Assembly: GCA_002104905.1 (NCBI GenBank)
Contig: MCFE01000391.1
Location: forward strand, 1-64,000
Reading direction: 5' to 3'
DNA: 64,000 nucleotides
Source: Basidiobolus meristosporus CBS 931.73
Taxonomy: Eukaryota > Basidiobolomycota > Basidiobolomycetes > Basidiobolales > Basidiobolaceae
Both the position numbers and the translations under genes were made by a program. The notes under the pieces are model-generated. The model searched no databases, was not told the origin of the DNA, and saw only the letters and a list, made by a program, of their open reading frames with translations. Below are positions 34,090 to 46,900 of the stretch, in pieces; positions within the stretch are counted from its first letter, which is position 1, and each line of letters opens with the position of its first letter.

Positions 34090-35627
34090 GTGGGAAGCCT
34101 GGTCAACCCTGTCCGCCATTGGGTGGGGCTCGAAACACTGCCCTCTTGGGCTTTAATACATCTCCACCGATTTACCTTAGTTGATTCCTATATCATCAGG
34201 CAATCGAGTTCAGTTACTGACTCCTCACGCTCGAGGCCAGGTAGCAGAACTCGGGAGCCACAAAGCATGGGTCTACGGGCTTGGGAATATTTGCAGCGAG
34301 TGCGTATGCCCACTCTATGGTTACTATCCAAGGTGGGTCAACATGTGCGTACGACAGAAACGCAATCCTCCATCTTGAGAGTTGGAAATCGGCTTGACCG
34401 GACTCATGGTTGGACCATCCAATACAATGGCTTAAGGTTTATTTTAGTCCATTGACTACTCTACCGCATCATGCACAAATGGATGAGTGGCATTCCGAGC
34501 TAAACAGGGGATGTTCAAGTTGGTCATGATGGTTACGCAACGAATATATTTGCTCGGAGGCCATATAATTCACCAGACGGAGGCTCTGATTTGTTTCGAC
34601 TTGAAACACCTCGTTGATTCACCCAATTCTTTGAAATGGATGAGTACGATCAACGCAAGATGCTTTTACCCTAGCACTCCGCTATCTAACCGTAGAGATT
34701 GCATGCAGATCAAACAGATGGGAATCGATTTTCGGATGGTTACCTAAGCTAACGTAGATGGTACGTAACCACGTTATCGTGTAAGGGGATTGGCTCTTGG
34801 ATTGTCCAGGATCGACATTCATCTCTGTGAGCTACCCAGACGAACCTCGTTATTGGAGAGTGGGGTTGCTCGAACTCAGCGTCCTGTCCACAGCCAGCCA
34901 GTCCCAAGGATAGCGGCAGCCCGTATTTAGCGCTACCCGATGCACTCGACACCAAGCTGCACTGCTATGCCCCTACACTCGTACCTTCCCTCCATCCTCT
35001 GAGTGTTCGGATTTGGACCAAAATGGGCAAAATATGCATCACTGTAATGTGTGTCAGTATGTCATCAAGGCTGGATGATTCTTCCTAAAATATACTTTGT
35101 GCGTAACTTGGACAGACACAGCAAATTCCTCACTAAAAGGATGGAACTTTCGCTTAGGTCATCAAGTATGAATGTGGTCCCTCCTTGACTGGAAAGACGA
35201 TGATGATGACGTTCTCCATTACATATTCCAGAGTTAAGTCCATTGAAACATTTGACCTGTATCCCATGCCGCTAGATCGCACCACTGTACTCTGATTCAT
35301 TACTGTGCCCGCAGAATCCGGACGTACAGGCTATTGCGCTATTTCTTCCAGCCTGCGTAACTCGCAGCTCCATCTGGTAAGCAAGGTATATGGATTCAGA
35401 GTGGTGATGAAATCACCCAGAGAGCAGTTCCTAGCTGTGTGGCAAATGTCTATGGTTTTGTATGGCGTTGTAGCAGCAGAAACCGATGGATATCTGCCGG
35501 AGATGGCTTTGCTAGGGCGAGAGGGGATCTTGCTCACCTCTTCCTACGAAACAGGTTTGATGGCAAACTTGTTTGTCTAGGGGGCTCGGGCAGACTTATG
35601 GCGGTTTATGAGAGTGCAGTGGTGTAG
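34090..35627 (+). pseudogene. Possible decayed kelch-repeat gene
   Basis: Three plus-strand pieces in different frames have kelch-blade character. Near 34,410 a HGWTIQYNGLRFILVH segment ends at a stop. At 34,536-34,700 the segment RIYLLGGH is followed by ALICFDL and LKWMST. At 35,555-35,610 FDGKLVCLGGSGRLMAVYES is preceded by a W..GD..AR segment. Kelch blades typically show a hydrophobic strand before a GG and a W about 20 residues later. No continuous frame, start or splice model was found. Alternatives are chance similarity or an unusual multi-exon gene. Confidence 0.3.
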
Positions 35628-38100
35628 AAAATGTGAGCGAAACATCGCCTGTCATGGCCGGAGCAGCGCAAAATACCCTGTGCCTATCCCCTATTCCTTT
35701 TGATGATATCGGGATAGAAACATTGGGTGGTTTCTTGTGAATCAGCAGTTGGCATGGGGGGATTCCACTCTAAAGATGGCTGGTATGCAAGTGCTTTGGC
35801 TCCAAATACTCCAATCCTGAATATAGGCCCAGCATCTCAAATCGTTCTGGTTCGGTCGCCTTAAAGGGAAACGATTTCTCATTTTGTCTACATTACAGGT
35901 TCTATGCCTACACAAACTTTAAATTCAACAAATAAACCATTCGGTAGGGGTAGATGAAGCCCCAGTTACTCAATGGCCTTCTCTTTAGAAACGCTTTGTG
36001 CACATAGTAACTGCCACCCATTGTGACAACGGATAGTCAGCTGCAGCATTACCTAAGCCAACGCCGACAAATTGACTAATCAACCGGATCCTGGTGGATT
36101 GGTAGGACTGAGCCAACTTACCGAATCCATTAGTTAACCCGGATTATGTGAAGGGGCGGTTACCTAATCAGTCTGGAGTTACCGAGATGGCCGTCCTTTC
36201 CAGCCGGGAATGAAGTACCTTGCTAACGTGCCCGCGCGGCCCGTATCTTAAGCCGCCCCTCCGAAGGACGCCCTGCCGAGGCCGCTTCTCGTAGTGGCCT
36301 GAGGTGGCTGACAGAAGTGAGATCTTGGAAGTTAGATCGAACTCTGCCAGATGCGATCATGCTTACCCACTGCACTTTGGGAAATCAGTTAATTTGAGCC
36401 ATATTGAGATTGATTATCAGATGCTACAAGCAGATGGAATCCCTAAAAATCCGTGGGTGCTAACCACAAGCATAAATCAATCCATCGACTATTTGTTGAT
36501 TTTCAAACCCCACATCGTGCGGGCGGTGAAATCACATGTTGATTTCAGGAAGAACCAAATGATGGGAATTATCATGTCGGACAAGGAGTCCGATTTTCTG
36601 AGAGAGGCTAGAGTAGCCAACAGATTGCAGCCCAGTGCCGACCAGCAGTAGAAGTACCTAGCCAGAAAACACCATCACGAACGCACCCCACTGATTGCGA
36701 CTTTTGTGGCGGTAAACAGCCGAATAGTCAAGTCGTTCATCGTATTCAGCATTCGATCTCTTCATACACGAATCCTTGCTGCCATCATTACCCAATCCTA
36801 CGTCTGCCGCTTTAGGCTGGGAGGGTCAAGGTGATGGGCATCCAAATATACAAATCTACTATGTCTTGAACCGCTTGACGGCTCTCATTGGTTTGATTTG
36901 CGCTCACACTCCCCAATGGATTCAGTTTCCTCCTTTGATAATCAAATCTTGGTTTACCTTGCATCGTCAGAGACGTGCTTCTTGCGGTGCGAGTGGCAGC
37001 CAAGGGGAAATCCCATAGGCTGGAAGCGGTGGGATGTAGCCCAGCTCTTGAGAACATCTCATATCATAGAGGCCGGCCAATTGTGGAAGTCGTCAGGAAA
37101 CGGATTACTCAGTGTGGTAGAACCGCTTTTACAGACTGCACTTGGGGTATCCAGATGATCACTCTGTTCGATGTGACGCAACGTTGGTTTGGAAAACTCC
37201 AGCGGGATCCTATTTGACGAGGACAGTCTCTGGTTTAGGAGTGATAAATAATTGATGGGGTGTTTGAATTGAATCAATGTGCGTTTATTTGATAAAACAT
37301 TTAGAAACCGGGGTTTCACCAACCTTCGTGCTAATCGATATCTAATTTCTACTGTCATCGGCACCTTTGGATCGAACGATGCTAACACATGAGCAGCCCA
37401 ACCGGCGGCATACCCAACGAAGCCTTCGGTTTGGAAGACATGATTCAGCGCAGCAGCCCACCCACTACGTCAACCACGACCCGCTGCCAGGAGGCTGGCC
37501 CCTCCCGCTCTCTCCACCAAGCTCCACGTAGCTGGGCAAGAGCCCGGTGGCGAGCAGTGTCCCGCCCTGCACGATCCAACAGCTCGTACAGGTGATTCAG
37601 TTTGGCACAATTAGGCCCACCGCGATGTCCGAAGAGCATGGAAATCATTGTTTTGTGAGCTTTATCTGCACCAATCGACCATCCAGTAGAACCACACATA
37701 TCATTCATGTCTCCAGAATAATGAGATCATTAGGCCTGTATACTGTCACTAAGAATCAATTGTATACTTGACCCTAATAGCTTTGATCTTCAGTGTATAA
37801 TCCATGCCAATTGTTCGATTATTCAAAATCCATTGTTTTCAGGTGGATTCCTGGTGTTATATCCACAAACCTGCATGTCTTATGTTGTGCAACCTCAAGA
37901 GTTGATCAGTAAAAGGAAAATAGGTGATTGATCTGAGCAAAGCGCTCTAAAAATAAGCGTTACAATTAGGCTGCTGTTTTAAGATCTATAGACTCAGTAA
38001 TTTAGCTAAAACTGTTTAGAAATGCAAAAGGCTGATTTTATTTTGGCATAATATGATCCAATCGGTGATCGTTTCATCATTTCGGTTCAATTCAAATGCG
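35628..38100. other. Gene-poor stretch
   Basis: No supported gene. A short GC-rich segment at 37,389-37,600 is open on both strands and could be an exon relic (plus: MSSPTGGIPNEAFGLEDM then a GT after 37,592). The 36,304-36,651 plus frame (115 codons) has no recognisable domain. Confidence 0.45.
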
Positions 38101-38120
38101 ACCTCATGTCGTGGCTTGCT

Positions 38121-38128
38121 TATAAAAG
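38121..38128 (+). promoter_or_regulatory. TATA box of the C2H2 factor gene
   Basis: TATAAAAG, 108 bp before the ATG at 38,236, with no ATG in between. A transcription start about 30 bp downstream would give a 5' leader of about 80 nt. Confidence 0.65.
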
Positions 38129-38235
38129 GCCCGATAAGCAATCGTTTAGTATTACACATTTTGTTGTGATTCGCTTCTTCCTCACCTGCTAGCAATTCAC
38201 GCCTACCTAGTCCTTCCTGTACACCGATACTCAAG

Positions 38236-39278
38236 ATGTCCTGCCCTTTTGATTCCCAACCTTCTCATTACGAAGGTAGCTTGGACTTCGCCAATTTTTG
38301 TTCGGACATTGAGCCTCTGCTGTTCTCAGGGGTGAACCTTTCTGATTTTAGGGAATCACACATCTCCTCTAGTGATAATTTTGATTCTGCCTCCCATTTG
38401 CCTACGCCATCCCCCCAATCTCCAACCAAATACATGCCGGACAGTACGATGGTTAACCGAAATGAGTATCACACTGACCCAGTCAGCGGTGAATACAATC
38501 ACCTGTGGAGAAGCTCCCCTCTCCCCTCTCCCCCAGAAAGCACCTACGGCCTGGATGGGGATTCATTCGTCTATGTAGCTTATGGCGACAAAGTGACACC
38601 ATTTTCGGTAGAAGACTCATTGATCCTTGAAAACATCCCATCCATACCGTACATGGACGCCATTCAGATGTGTTCGGCCCCATCGAGTGAGAGTTTCTGC
38701 TATGGCGAGCGCTTGCCCGACAAGGGAAATCACACCCAAGCACATTCATGCATCTCGCCCAATGACCTTGAGTCTCTACCCCCTACAAACGCCAGCTCCG
38801 CCGAGAGCGGGTCCCGGAAGTCCTCTCTTGTTGTCGAGCAATTCACCTTGGATCAACCAGTGGTGCTTGAGAGCCCGAAGAGGTCCAGAGGTCGCAAGGC
38901 CTCAACCAAGCAAGAGTCTCAAGGAAGCAGCAAAACCTTTTTCTGCGAATACAACGGGTGCGGTAAGGTGTTCAAACGGGCCGAACACCTGAAGCGTCAC
39001 ATCCGCTCCATTCACACGCTTGAGAAACGTAAGTGGGCAGAATAACCAGGCCAATGAGTAATGCCAATGCTTACCTCTCCTCTTCATCCACCTTAGCGTT
39101 CCCCTGCCCACATCCAAGCTGCACAAAACGCTTCTCACGCTCGGACAACTTGAACCAGCACGTCCGGGTGCACCGAAACTCAAGGGAGAGAGCCACCAAC
39201 CCAAGCTTCAACCACTTCACACCGTACGTCCCATCGTCGGCGGGCCAAGAGCCATTCCAAACGGTTTTCTTGAACTAG
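38236..39278 (+). CDS. C2H2 zinc-finger transcription factor (Msn2/4-like), two exons
   Basis: Exons 38,236-39,028 and 39,097-39,278 give 324 aa. The 68-nt intron (GTAAGT..TTAG) splits the linker between the two fingers. Splicing restores HTLEKPFPC, the standard finger linker, and without it the protein stops at RKWAE. Finger 1 is C237-x4-C242-x12-H255-x4-H260 (AEHLKRHIRSIH). Finger 2 is C268-x4-C273-x12-H286-x3-H290 (SRSDNLNQHVRVH). This pair with R-x-EHLKRH and RSDNLNQH recognition helices is like Msn2/Msn4/Com2 factors, which bind CCCCT-type elements. The 230-aa N-terminal part is Ser/Pro-rich with acidic patches, as in an activation domain. A basic Arg/Lys stretch (SPKRSRGRK) before finger 1 may be an NLS. 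Its in vivo role is not determinable here. Confidence 0.85.
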
Positions 39279-40485
39279 ATCCCTGCAAAGGAACTGCGCC
39301 TCCGCCCCTCACCACCATCAGTCTCTGAAGCCGCTTCTTCACGAACTACCACACAGCAAACGATCGCTACTTTACCAAGTCAACCCTTGTACTTCCTGAC
39401 AAAGTATCCAATAACCGTTTAGTTGCTAATACTCTCGCTATGCCTTTCACTTTGCTTAGTATTGTGACTCGTCGATATGCTTCGGTTCATATCCCTTCCC
39501 CGATGAGATGCTCCAAAACCCTGCCACCTATTTTTTGATATGTATTGTATATAGGCCAATTCGAATAGGTAGACATGTTTCTTCCCTGTATACGTTGTTT
39601 CAATACCGGTTCCCTCCCAAAATGCATCGTTTTATTGGCACCCCCAACATCCTCGCTCTTCATAACTGACCAATAAATTAAGTTTGAGCCTGGCACCTCC
39701 CAACGGATCCGGATTCCCCAGCTACAGAGCGAAGCGATAAACTCAATACCCAGCGTTCCTCGTGACACCCTGCACCCTCTTAGTTCTCAGTGACCTTTTT
39801 GGCATGGACGCTGGAGCAGTCACGATGCGCTACTAAATATATCCGTTTAGTTTAGTTCAAGTGACTTCCATATTTATCCACTCACTCCTACTCTGATTCT
39901 GACGATCAGACACCGCTGTGATCCTGGGTGGTTGACGATGCCATGGTCATTCGCACCAGATTCGTAGATAGAAACCTAGAATGATTGTATCTCCAGCCTC
40001 CGGCCGGCAGGCGTCTTGAAAAGCCTGGTTGGACCTTGAGCCAATGAAGAACCCATGCATTCTTCCTAGAGCACCTCGTCGCCAGCCAGTGTCGGACCTT
40101 GACGACAATCCTCCCGATGAGACAGAGTTGACGACGGGGGTTGCCAATCACTCTGCCAGGGTACTCCGGTATCTTTGTCGTGGAGAAACACTGGATAAGT
40201 GCCTTGTTCCATGCGTATATAGAACAAGCCGGTTTTGCCTGGCGCAGCAAGGTTTTAGAGAGGGCCAATTCCCACTGCATCACCAGCCCAATTGATCTAA
40301 TTGCCCGACCATTCAGCCATTTTCCTGGAGTGCCTTCCCTGAGCACTTCCCTAAATCCTGATCGGGTGGGCTGTTCCCTGCCGCAAGTGGTGCTCGCCAT
40401 CCAGTTTGCCAAGGCAAGCGAACATCTCACGACACCTGAAACGTGCCGAATGATATGTCCTAGCACCGCCCCTTTACTCGATGGG
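39279..40485. other. Gene-poor stretch with two overlapping unassigned ORFs
   Basis: A minus frame (40,466-39,906, 186 codons) and an overlapping plus frame (40,141-40,593, 150 codons) are the longest here. They overlap antisense, neither has a recognisable domain, and neither has a convincing promoter. They may be relics or chance. Confidence 0.4.
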
Positions 40486-40510
40486 AAATCCCCGCACGAT
40501 GCGGGGATTT
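40486..40510. repeat. Perfect 10-bp-stem hairpin
   Basis: AAATCCCCGC, loop ACGAT, GCGGGGATTT. The inverted repeat is exact and GC-rich. Its function is unknown. It lies inside the unassigned plus frame. Confidence 0.8.
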
Positions 40511-40966
40511 GGATGGTTGAGTGGGTGAGCTCCTACCCACACCTTGCTCGTTGCGCTCACGAGCCACCATTTGGTCAGTATGCCGGTTGCTGAGGCAACA
40601 GGATGGCGTACACACCGCCAATCTCCCAAGGGATATTGCCGAGATGCGGCCCGGACGCAGGTAACCGCATAGTAGGCCGGCATGCACAAAGGACCAGATT
40701 GCCCAACCCACCGTGCCCAGCAGTAGCCTACAATAGTTGTGACACATTGGCCTGCACGCAGGTTAATAAGGGGTGAACAAACTCTCTCTGATATCATTAG
40801 CACGGATCAGCGGAACCAATGATGGCAGTGGGTCGAGGGTGTTTCATCAGGTCGTCTGACCTACGCAAATATGCTGGAAGGGAAGATCTCCAAAAAGACA
40901 ACCTGGTCCATTGCTCACCGCCGCTCGATGGATCACGAAGGCTTGGCCCTCAGCTGATCAACGGTA

Positions 40967-41185
40967 GCATATGTTGATGACTTGCTTGCTGATGGGACTA
41001 TGAGACTCCAAATCGAGTGTCTCAAGATTGGAGTTTTGATGACTATTTCTTCGCACTCGATTGAATACCGAGCCGTGGTTGAGCTTGATGGATTTCGCGC
41101 GATACACAAACGCTGTAATCGGTCACCAAGATCAGTCACGTTGATCGTAAACATGCCACTATCAAAAAGGAAATGGTTGAGATAA
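40967..41185 (+). pseudogene. Copia relic: YVDD box joined to RNase H motif
   Basis: One frame reads AYVDDLLADGT (RT catalytic box type) and, about 25 codons later, TISSHSIEYRAVVE, which resembles the copia RNase H motif S.SSTEAEYRALAE. It ends TAA at 41,183-41,185. In intact elements these motifs are about 200 or more residues apart, so an internal deletion is implied. Unlike copies at 1-31 kb this relic keeps CpGs. Short motif matches only. Confidence 0.4.
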
Positions 41186-43030
41186 ATATGTGAGCCTACA
41201 GCATCGTTGTTTTACTCTAAAATTGGCTTGGCTTGAAACTGACAAATCAGGACACCCTGTTCTAATATCTGATGATGGATGGGGCATTTCGGGATTACAA
41301 AACTTAACTCGGTAGACCTCTGTTGGAGTAAGAGTCATACATGTGTCTCGCATTCATACTGATCCAAAGGGTGGTTTTGGTGTATCATATCAGGTCATTG
41401 GCTTGCGAGGCAGCCTCCACTAGCTCCTTTGGGAGAAATTGTGACATGACTAAGCAGAGGTTTATACAGATTCCGTGACTTGCATTTCTTAATCAAAAGA
41501 TTGGATGATGTCTCGTGAGCACCAGTGAGGTCCTATACTGATCAAGTGCAAATACGGCACATCGTTCTTCCTGCGGGAGACTAGTTAGGGAGCTTCGACT
41601 TTCGGTCACGTCTTCGATGCCACCATGCCCTCGCTATTTGCGCATACTGTCTGTCGAGTAAACGGCTACCGGGCAGAGTTGCGTGGGCCTGCCATCAACT
41701 GATCGCCTGGCCTCACATGCGCCCGCCGCGAGGCTGACGTAACAATACTCTGGCCCGGCAAATCCCTGCTGGGTGGTAGAATCCTAGATGTTGCGCAACA
41801 GAGCTAGCAAGTCCGGCTATAGATAATCACCAGATAGTCCTGCATCTCAATCCGGTCAGGCTGCACAGCTGTGCTACATCATGTAATCTAATGGTGTCTG
41901 CTCGTGATATTCGGTGGATCGGTGCCGCGGAGTCTAAGTGCACGATGGTTGGTGCAACTTCATGTATCTCGCCTCCTGCCGCGAGGCTGCATACCAGCGA
42001 TCACCATACTGCAAGGTGATCTGCTAGCTTCCGCCTGCATACTCTTGTTGTGGGGACTTCGTTTGAGGCGGGGCTGAGAGGGATCCGTGAGTGCCATCTC
42101 TGCGAACTTCCAGAGGAGCCCACAAGCAAGCCCGATCAACACCAGCTTTACGGCATGTGTTTTGCTATCTCGGCCGCTCTTCGATCCACGGTCGCCCAGC
42201 ACTTGCTTAGGAACGAGCCAGGGAAATTCAGACCTCTGAGAATATTTTGAGACTTGATTGTGTGCCACCAGCAATGAAATTGCAATCTCCCGAATATCTG
42301 ATTTCGCCCACACAAGGAGGGGAGGTCGAATCCAACTCATCCCTCACATGGTTCGACGGCGACAGAGTTACGGATCCACGTCTCTCAGATACGTCTCGTG
42401 ATCAAGGCTGATCCCCCATCGCAGTCGAGAGGATCCTGAGAATCAACCCAATCCTCCCATTGCGTGTTATCAGTAGAAACGTACGGGGTCACGAGCAGAT
42501 CGAGATCGCAGCAAGTACGTATAACTCTGCCCAAAGTGGAATATCTTATGCACGTTAATGAAATTTAATAAATGACCATCGGGCGTGTCACTTGAAACAG
42601 TGTTGGCTCTCATCAGCCAACCGCTACCAGCTGCCGGTTTCAGTATGGAGCACTCACCTCAGACTAGAAGATAACGCCAAAATAGAAAGGTAAATTCCGA
42701 ATTGCCCGCTTTTAAACATCCATTTTGATCCATGAAATGCCCTATTGTGGAAAGACCAATGATGGTGCCGCCACACTTGATATTGTCAATATTGAATCAT
42801 TTCCTGTGATTCCTATGATCTGATCGCACTCATTCAGTAGGTGGGTGTTGTGCCTCTATCTTGGATACAGGATACAGTTTCATGCTCTATCTATGTTTCT
42901 CAAATATTCCGTGCACCAATCAACGGCACAGGGACTGGCAACCGAATCGCTCATGTTGCTCAACACCAATGCTATCTATCCCAAGCTCTAGATGGTTGCG
43001 TATTAAACCTAAATGGCGAAACCGCTGGAG
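41186..43030. other. Gene-poor stretch
   Basis: Nothing recognised. CpG content is normal. Frames at 42,340-41,960 (minus) and 42,841-43,197 (plus) lack domains. Confidence 0.5.
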
Positions 43031-43354
43031 TCACGGTGAGTAGTTTGGTACACACGCTATATGGAAATGAAATGTTGTGGCATTATTGGCTCGCACTCTC
43101 GTCCAGGCGTACTCAATCCCAGCAAACAGGTTTTGGGATGATGTCCAAGAGATACACAAAGTGTCAAAATAATAATCCATCCAAGCCAAACCTCTAGTAT
43201 TCATCACCCATTTTCCTTGGGCGCCTCCCTCTCTTTGTCCATACATGAGCACATAAGTGAGCTCGTTGGCAACACCATTGCTATCGTCATCAGGCAGCCC
43301 CACTTCGGGGGTCTTAGGTAAGCTCCCAAGCGGGTTGATGGGAGACAGCCCCAT
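43031..43354 (-). CDS. Unassigned 107-aa ORF downstream of TEL1
   Basis: ATG at 43,354, uninterrupted to TGA at 43,031. It contains ELTYVLMYGQREGG and GLAWMDYYFD with several aromatic residues and reads like protein, but I recognise no family. No signal peptide is visible. It could be an exon of a longer gene, a relic, or chance. It overlaps an antisense frame (42,841-43,197). Confidence 0.25.
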   Translation of the reverse strand: MGLSPINPLGSLPKTPEVGLPDDDSNGVANELTYVLMYGQREGGAQGKWVMNTRGLAWMDYYFDTLCISWTSSQNLFAGIEYAWTRVRANNATTFHFHIACVPNYSP

Positions 43355-43965
43355 GTAAATATAGATTCACTTTACTAACCATTCAGTATCCAATTTACGG
43401 ACATTAAATTGCCTGATCTATCGAATGACAGGCTTTCGGTAATTCACTCATTTATGAATGACATCCTTGAACCTGGATGCTGTGATGTTTAAGCACAGAT
43501 GCATATGCAACACCGTTGTCTAACTAGGTCAAATATAGAAGGTTCAGTCACCAGAAGTTCCTTCGATATACCTTATTTGGGCGGCTACGTTTTCCCCAAG
43601 TGCAAGCCTCGCAAATATCGTTGAGCAAGCATTATGGAATGATGACAATCGCTGTTACCTGTCGCAGTAGTTCACTATCACTTGCAAAGTCCATCAGGAG
43701 CCATTTCTAGTCGGCCCAGCCTCTCGCAGGCGAGCGTCAAATCCAAGTATGTAGATTCCTCGTTTGTAAACTGGTGATGATGTAGATGGAAATCTCCTGC
43801 ACTGCCCACATACTGCCTACCATTACGGTACGGTGGGATTGGCCTAATGCTCAACTTTCGGCCGTGCAGGCACAAATCTATTTGCGCTCTACCAAACGAA
43901 ACTTGAGTCTACATTCCTAATTGCACCTTAGGGAAGATCTATATCCTTTATTGTCCAATACAACA

Positions 43966-46900
43966 TTACAGGAACGGCGACCACCCAGGATAAAGCTGAC
44001 AGAGCAACTCTGGGTTGGAAGCACTTGAAATCAGATATGCTACTTGGCCACTTAAGCTCAGAGAGGTTCCCTCCTCCACACCAGTCAGCTTCTCTTTGAC
44101 GCGGAAGATGGCTCGTTCGGCCTCTTTATTGCCCTCCTCTTCGTTTTTGCGGAAGGTGAAGGCACCGATGCCTGGATCGCTGTCTTGGCTTTGTGTGGAG
44201 TCGCGATGCTCGATTTTCTTGGCCTTCAGCGGGCTGAGCGACCAGTTGTACAATGGATCGTACTTCAACACCTCGAGGATGGTTAGCAGAGCGGTGCTCT
44301 CGTTTCGTAGGACATTCAGTGTTTCCTCGCAACAACGTCGGAACACCCCTTCGATCCCTGTGCATCCCATAGCATCCACAATATCTCGCGTCAGCCGGAA
44401 GGGAACCAGCTCGGGGTATTTCAACATCTTCCCTTGATCAAACGCGATCCCTAAATCAATATGGATCAACTCGGCGGTGTTTTTATCGATCAGTATGTTC
44501 TGCGCGTGGCGATCTCCTAATCCAAGGATGTATCCAGTCATCGAGGTAGAGGCCACACTACGTGTGTACGCCAATCTCCGTTCAAACCAAATTTTGGCAT
44601 CGTGGAAGTTCTCATGGAAGAAATGTCGAAAGACTGGCCGGAATCTGGGAATGATTTTCTTCGAGAAGACCTGATATTTGGACTTGGCATCGGCTCCTAA
44701 AAAAGACCCATCATCAGTATACAGTCAATAGGGTGGTGTGCGTGAGAAATACCTTTACGCTCCAGCTCTTCCATCATCACTTTGCGACATACATTGTACT
44801 TCAAATCCTCTGGGTGATATGCTGCATGCGCCGGCTGCAAGTAGTTCCCGATGGGGATTGTGTCTTTGACCCACTCTAGAAGGCCCGAAACTGGGCTTAA
44901 AGGAATTACGATGTAGGTACGAACCCCAAGGTTGCGCTTTCTGGTCGATTTGTTTTTCCTTAGCATATGATCCACTATGGTGAACACTTGCTCCATCACA
45001 GCGTCCTGGCGCAGATCGTCATTCCCTTTGACCAATTGTTTATAAAGCTGGCCATCGCTGCCTCGACATTCGATTACCTTTGGCATGTTGATGCCGCCCA
45101 CAACACTATACTTTGGAAGGAACTCCGATATATACACAAAGTCGCTGTAGACGCAGTCGGGGTTGACAGGCAAGTTCCGAGTAGGAACTGGCACATGCAC
45201 CAAGTTCTTCAAGGCGCTTATCTTCGAATTTCGGTCGAAGGAGATTTGGGAGTTGTAGATCTTCTTTTTGTCCAGGCTTGAAAGGTCTATCCCTGCTAGT
45301 TCGATATAACCGTAGCAGAGCTTCTCGGTGGAAACGTATTTCTCGCGGACGGACGGGATGGTTTTGAGTTTTTCCAGTATCCGCGTCGCCGCATTGATCT
45401 TCTTCTCATCGATGGTGGAGGCGTCCAACTTTCGGTACCGCTTGGAATGGCTGAGGCCCACGTTTCCGTGCCTCAGTGCAAACAGCTGATAGCATGTGTG
45501 ATGAGGATGATCGATGGCCATTCGCTCTATCAATTTGTTTAAGGCAATCTGGAAAGGATCCTGTTCGATATACCGCAGCTCCCGAGAGTCACAACTTATA
45601 CGAGCAGCAAGCTGATATATAAGCGGTATAAACTTGCGAGTTTGCAGACGAGGAGTGTATTTAGCAATCAGAGAGTTGGCATCGATCTGGGCAGCATTTT
45701 GGAACCAAAGTGAACAGAGTCGGAATATCGACATGTCAAATTGGTCATCGTATACTAAGCATTTTAGATAGTGCTCTATAGCAAGAAGTAGATACTCGAG
45801 ACGATCGTTGAGGGCACGCTGTATCTTCTGTCGGTCCATGTCCACTTGCACTTGTAACTTTCGCATCTGGACTAGGTACATGGGCTGAGAGGATTTTTCC
45901 TTGGAGCTCATTTTGGATAGTGCAGCCTGGCAGGCCTCGAGCTCTTTCTCCTTGTGCTTAAATAAGGCCTGCGAGGTAGCAAACGCTTGCGAGTTCAACA
46001 TTGCCTGGTACTGCTCGTCCACATATTTAGCCAGGTCAAAAAATGCCCTGCCGCCAACAGAGTCATAAAGAGACTGCACTTCAATGTAATCTACTGCTTT
46101 CTTCAGATACTTGTCCATGATATTCTGCGGTTGGTCTACCCTGAGGGAAGCCATCCACTTACCAGCTCGACGAAGCATATCCACGATCTCTTGATTCATC
46201 ACCTCTTTTGCTAGGTTCAAGGAATTCGTGGATACACTATCTATCAGTTCCTGCAAGGAATCAATGGCTGTGCTGTGTTCCTTCTGTGCCCATAACAATT
46301 TGCACTCCTCCAGAGAGATTTTAACATGGCATCGATCGGCGAAGTCATCTTTTCTATCTCTTAGAATAAACTTGTGCTGGGCAATGGCGTTCGCGGCAAG
46401 CTGAAATTGCTTTGCTTTTCGGGCCATCGATGCGTAGCTAAGAATATGATCTGACAAGTGGTGGTTCAAGGTTTGCAGTGTAGCTGAGCCAGTCGACTTG
46501 GAAGTGCCAAGGGATTGGATAACATTATCGAGGGTTACGGTACGAAGCGCCAGTAGTTGTTCGACATCAGAGAATTCTGAGTTTGCTAATAAGCCTTCAA
46601 GTCGTGACTTCCAAGTGGCAAGTATGCTGGAAGAGTTGTTCGGGCTTGCGAGCATGAAGCTGCCTTCCTCTATCTCTAGAAATTGAATGATCGACAACAA
46701 CCCAGAGTGAACGCCCTGTGCATGTGTTCCATGTTGGACCGCGGCTGAGGTTTCTAACAAGGCTGTGGATACTACTTGGTGTACTTTGGATTTGACACCG
46801 TTGCGAATTGCATGTAGTCCGTGATAAAGTAGCTGATGCGAGGCGGTCCGTTGAGTGGGTTGTTCAAGCGATATGGTCTCGATTTCCCAATTGTTGCTTC

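Noticed and set aside
38627-38992. 121-codon plus-strand ORF
   Set aside because: Overlaps the C2H2 factor exon in another frame; Pro/Ser-rich translation without domains.
40486-40510. Rho-independent terminator
   Set aside because: Hairpin lacks a T-tract and the genome is eukaryotic.
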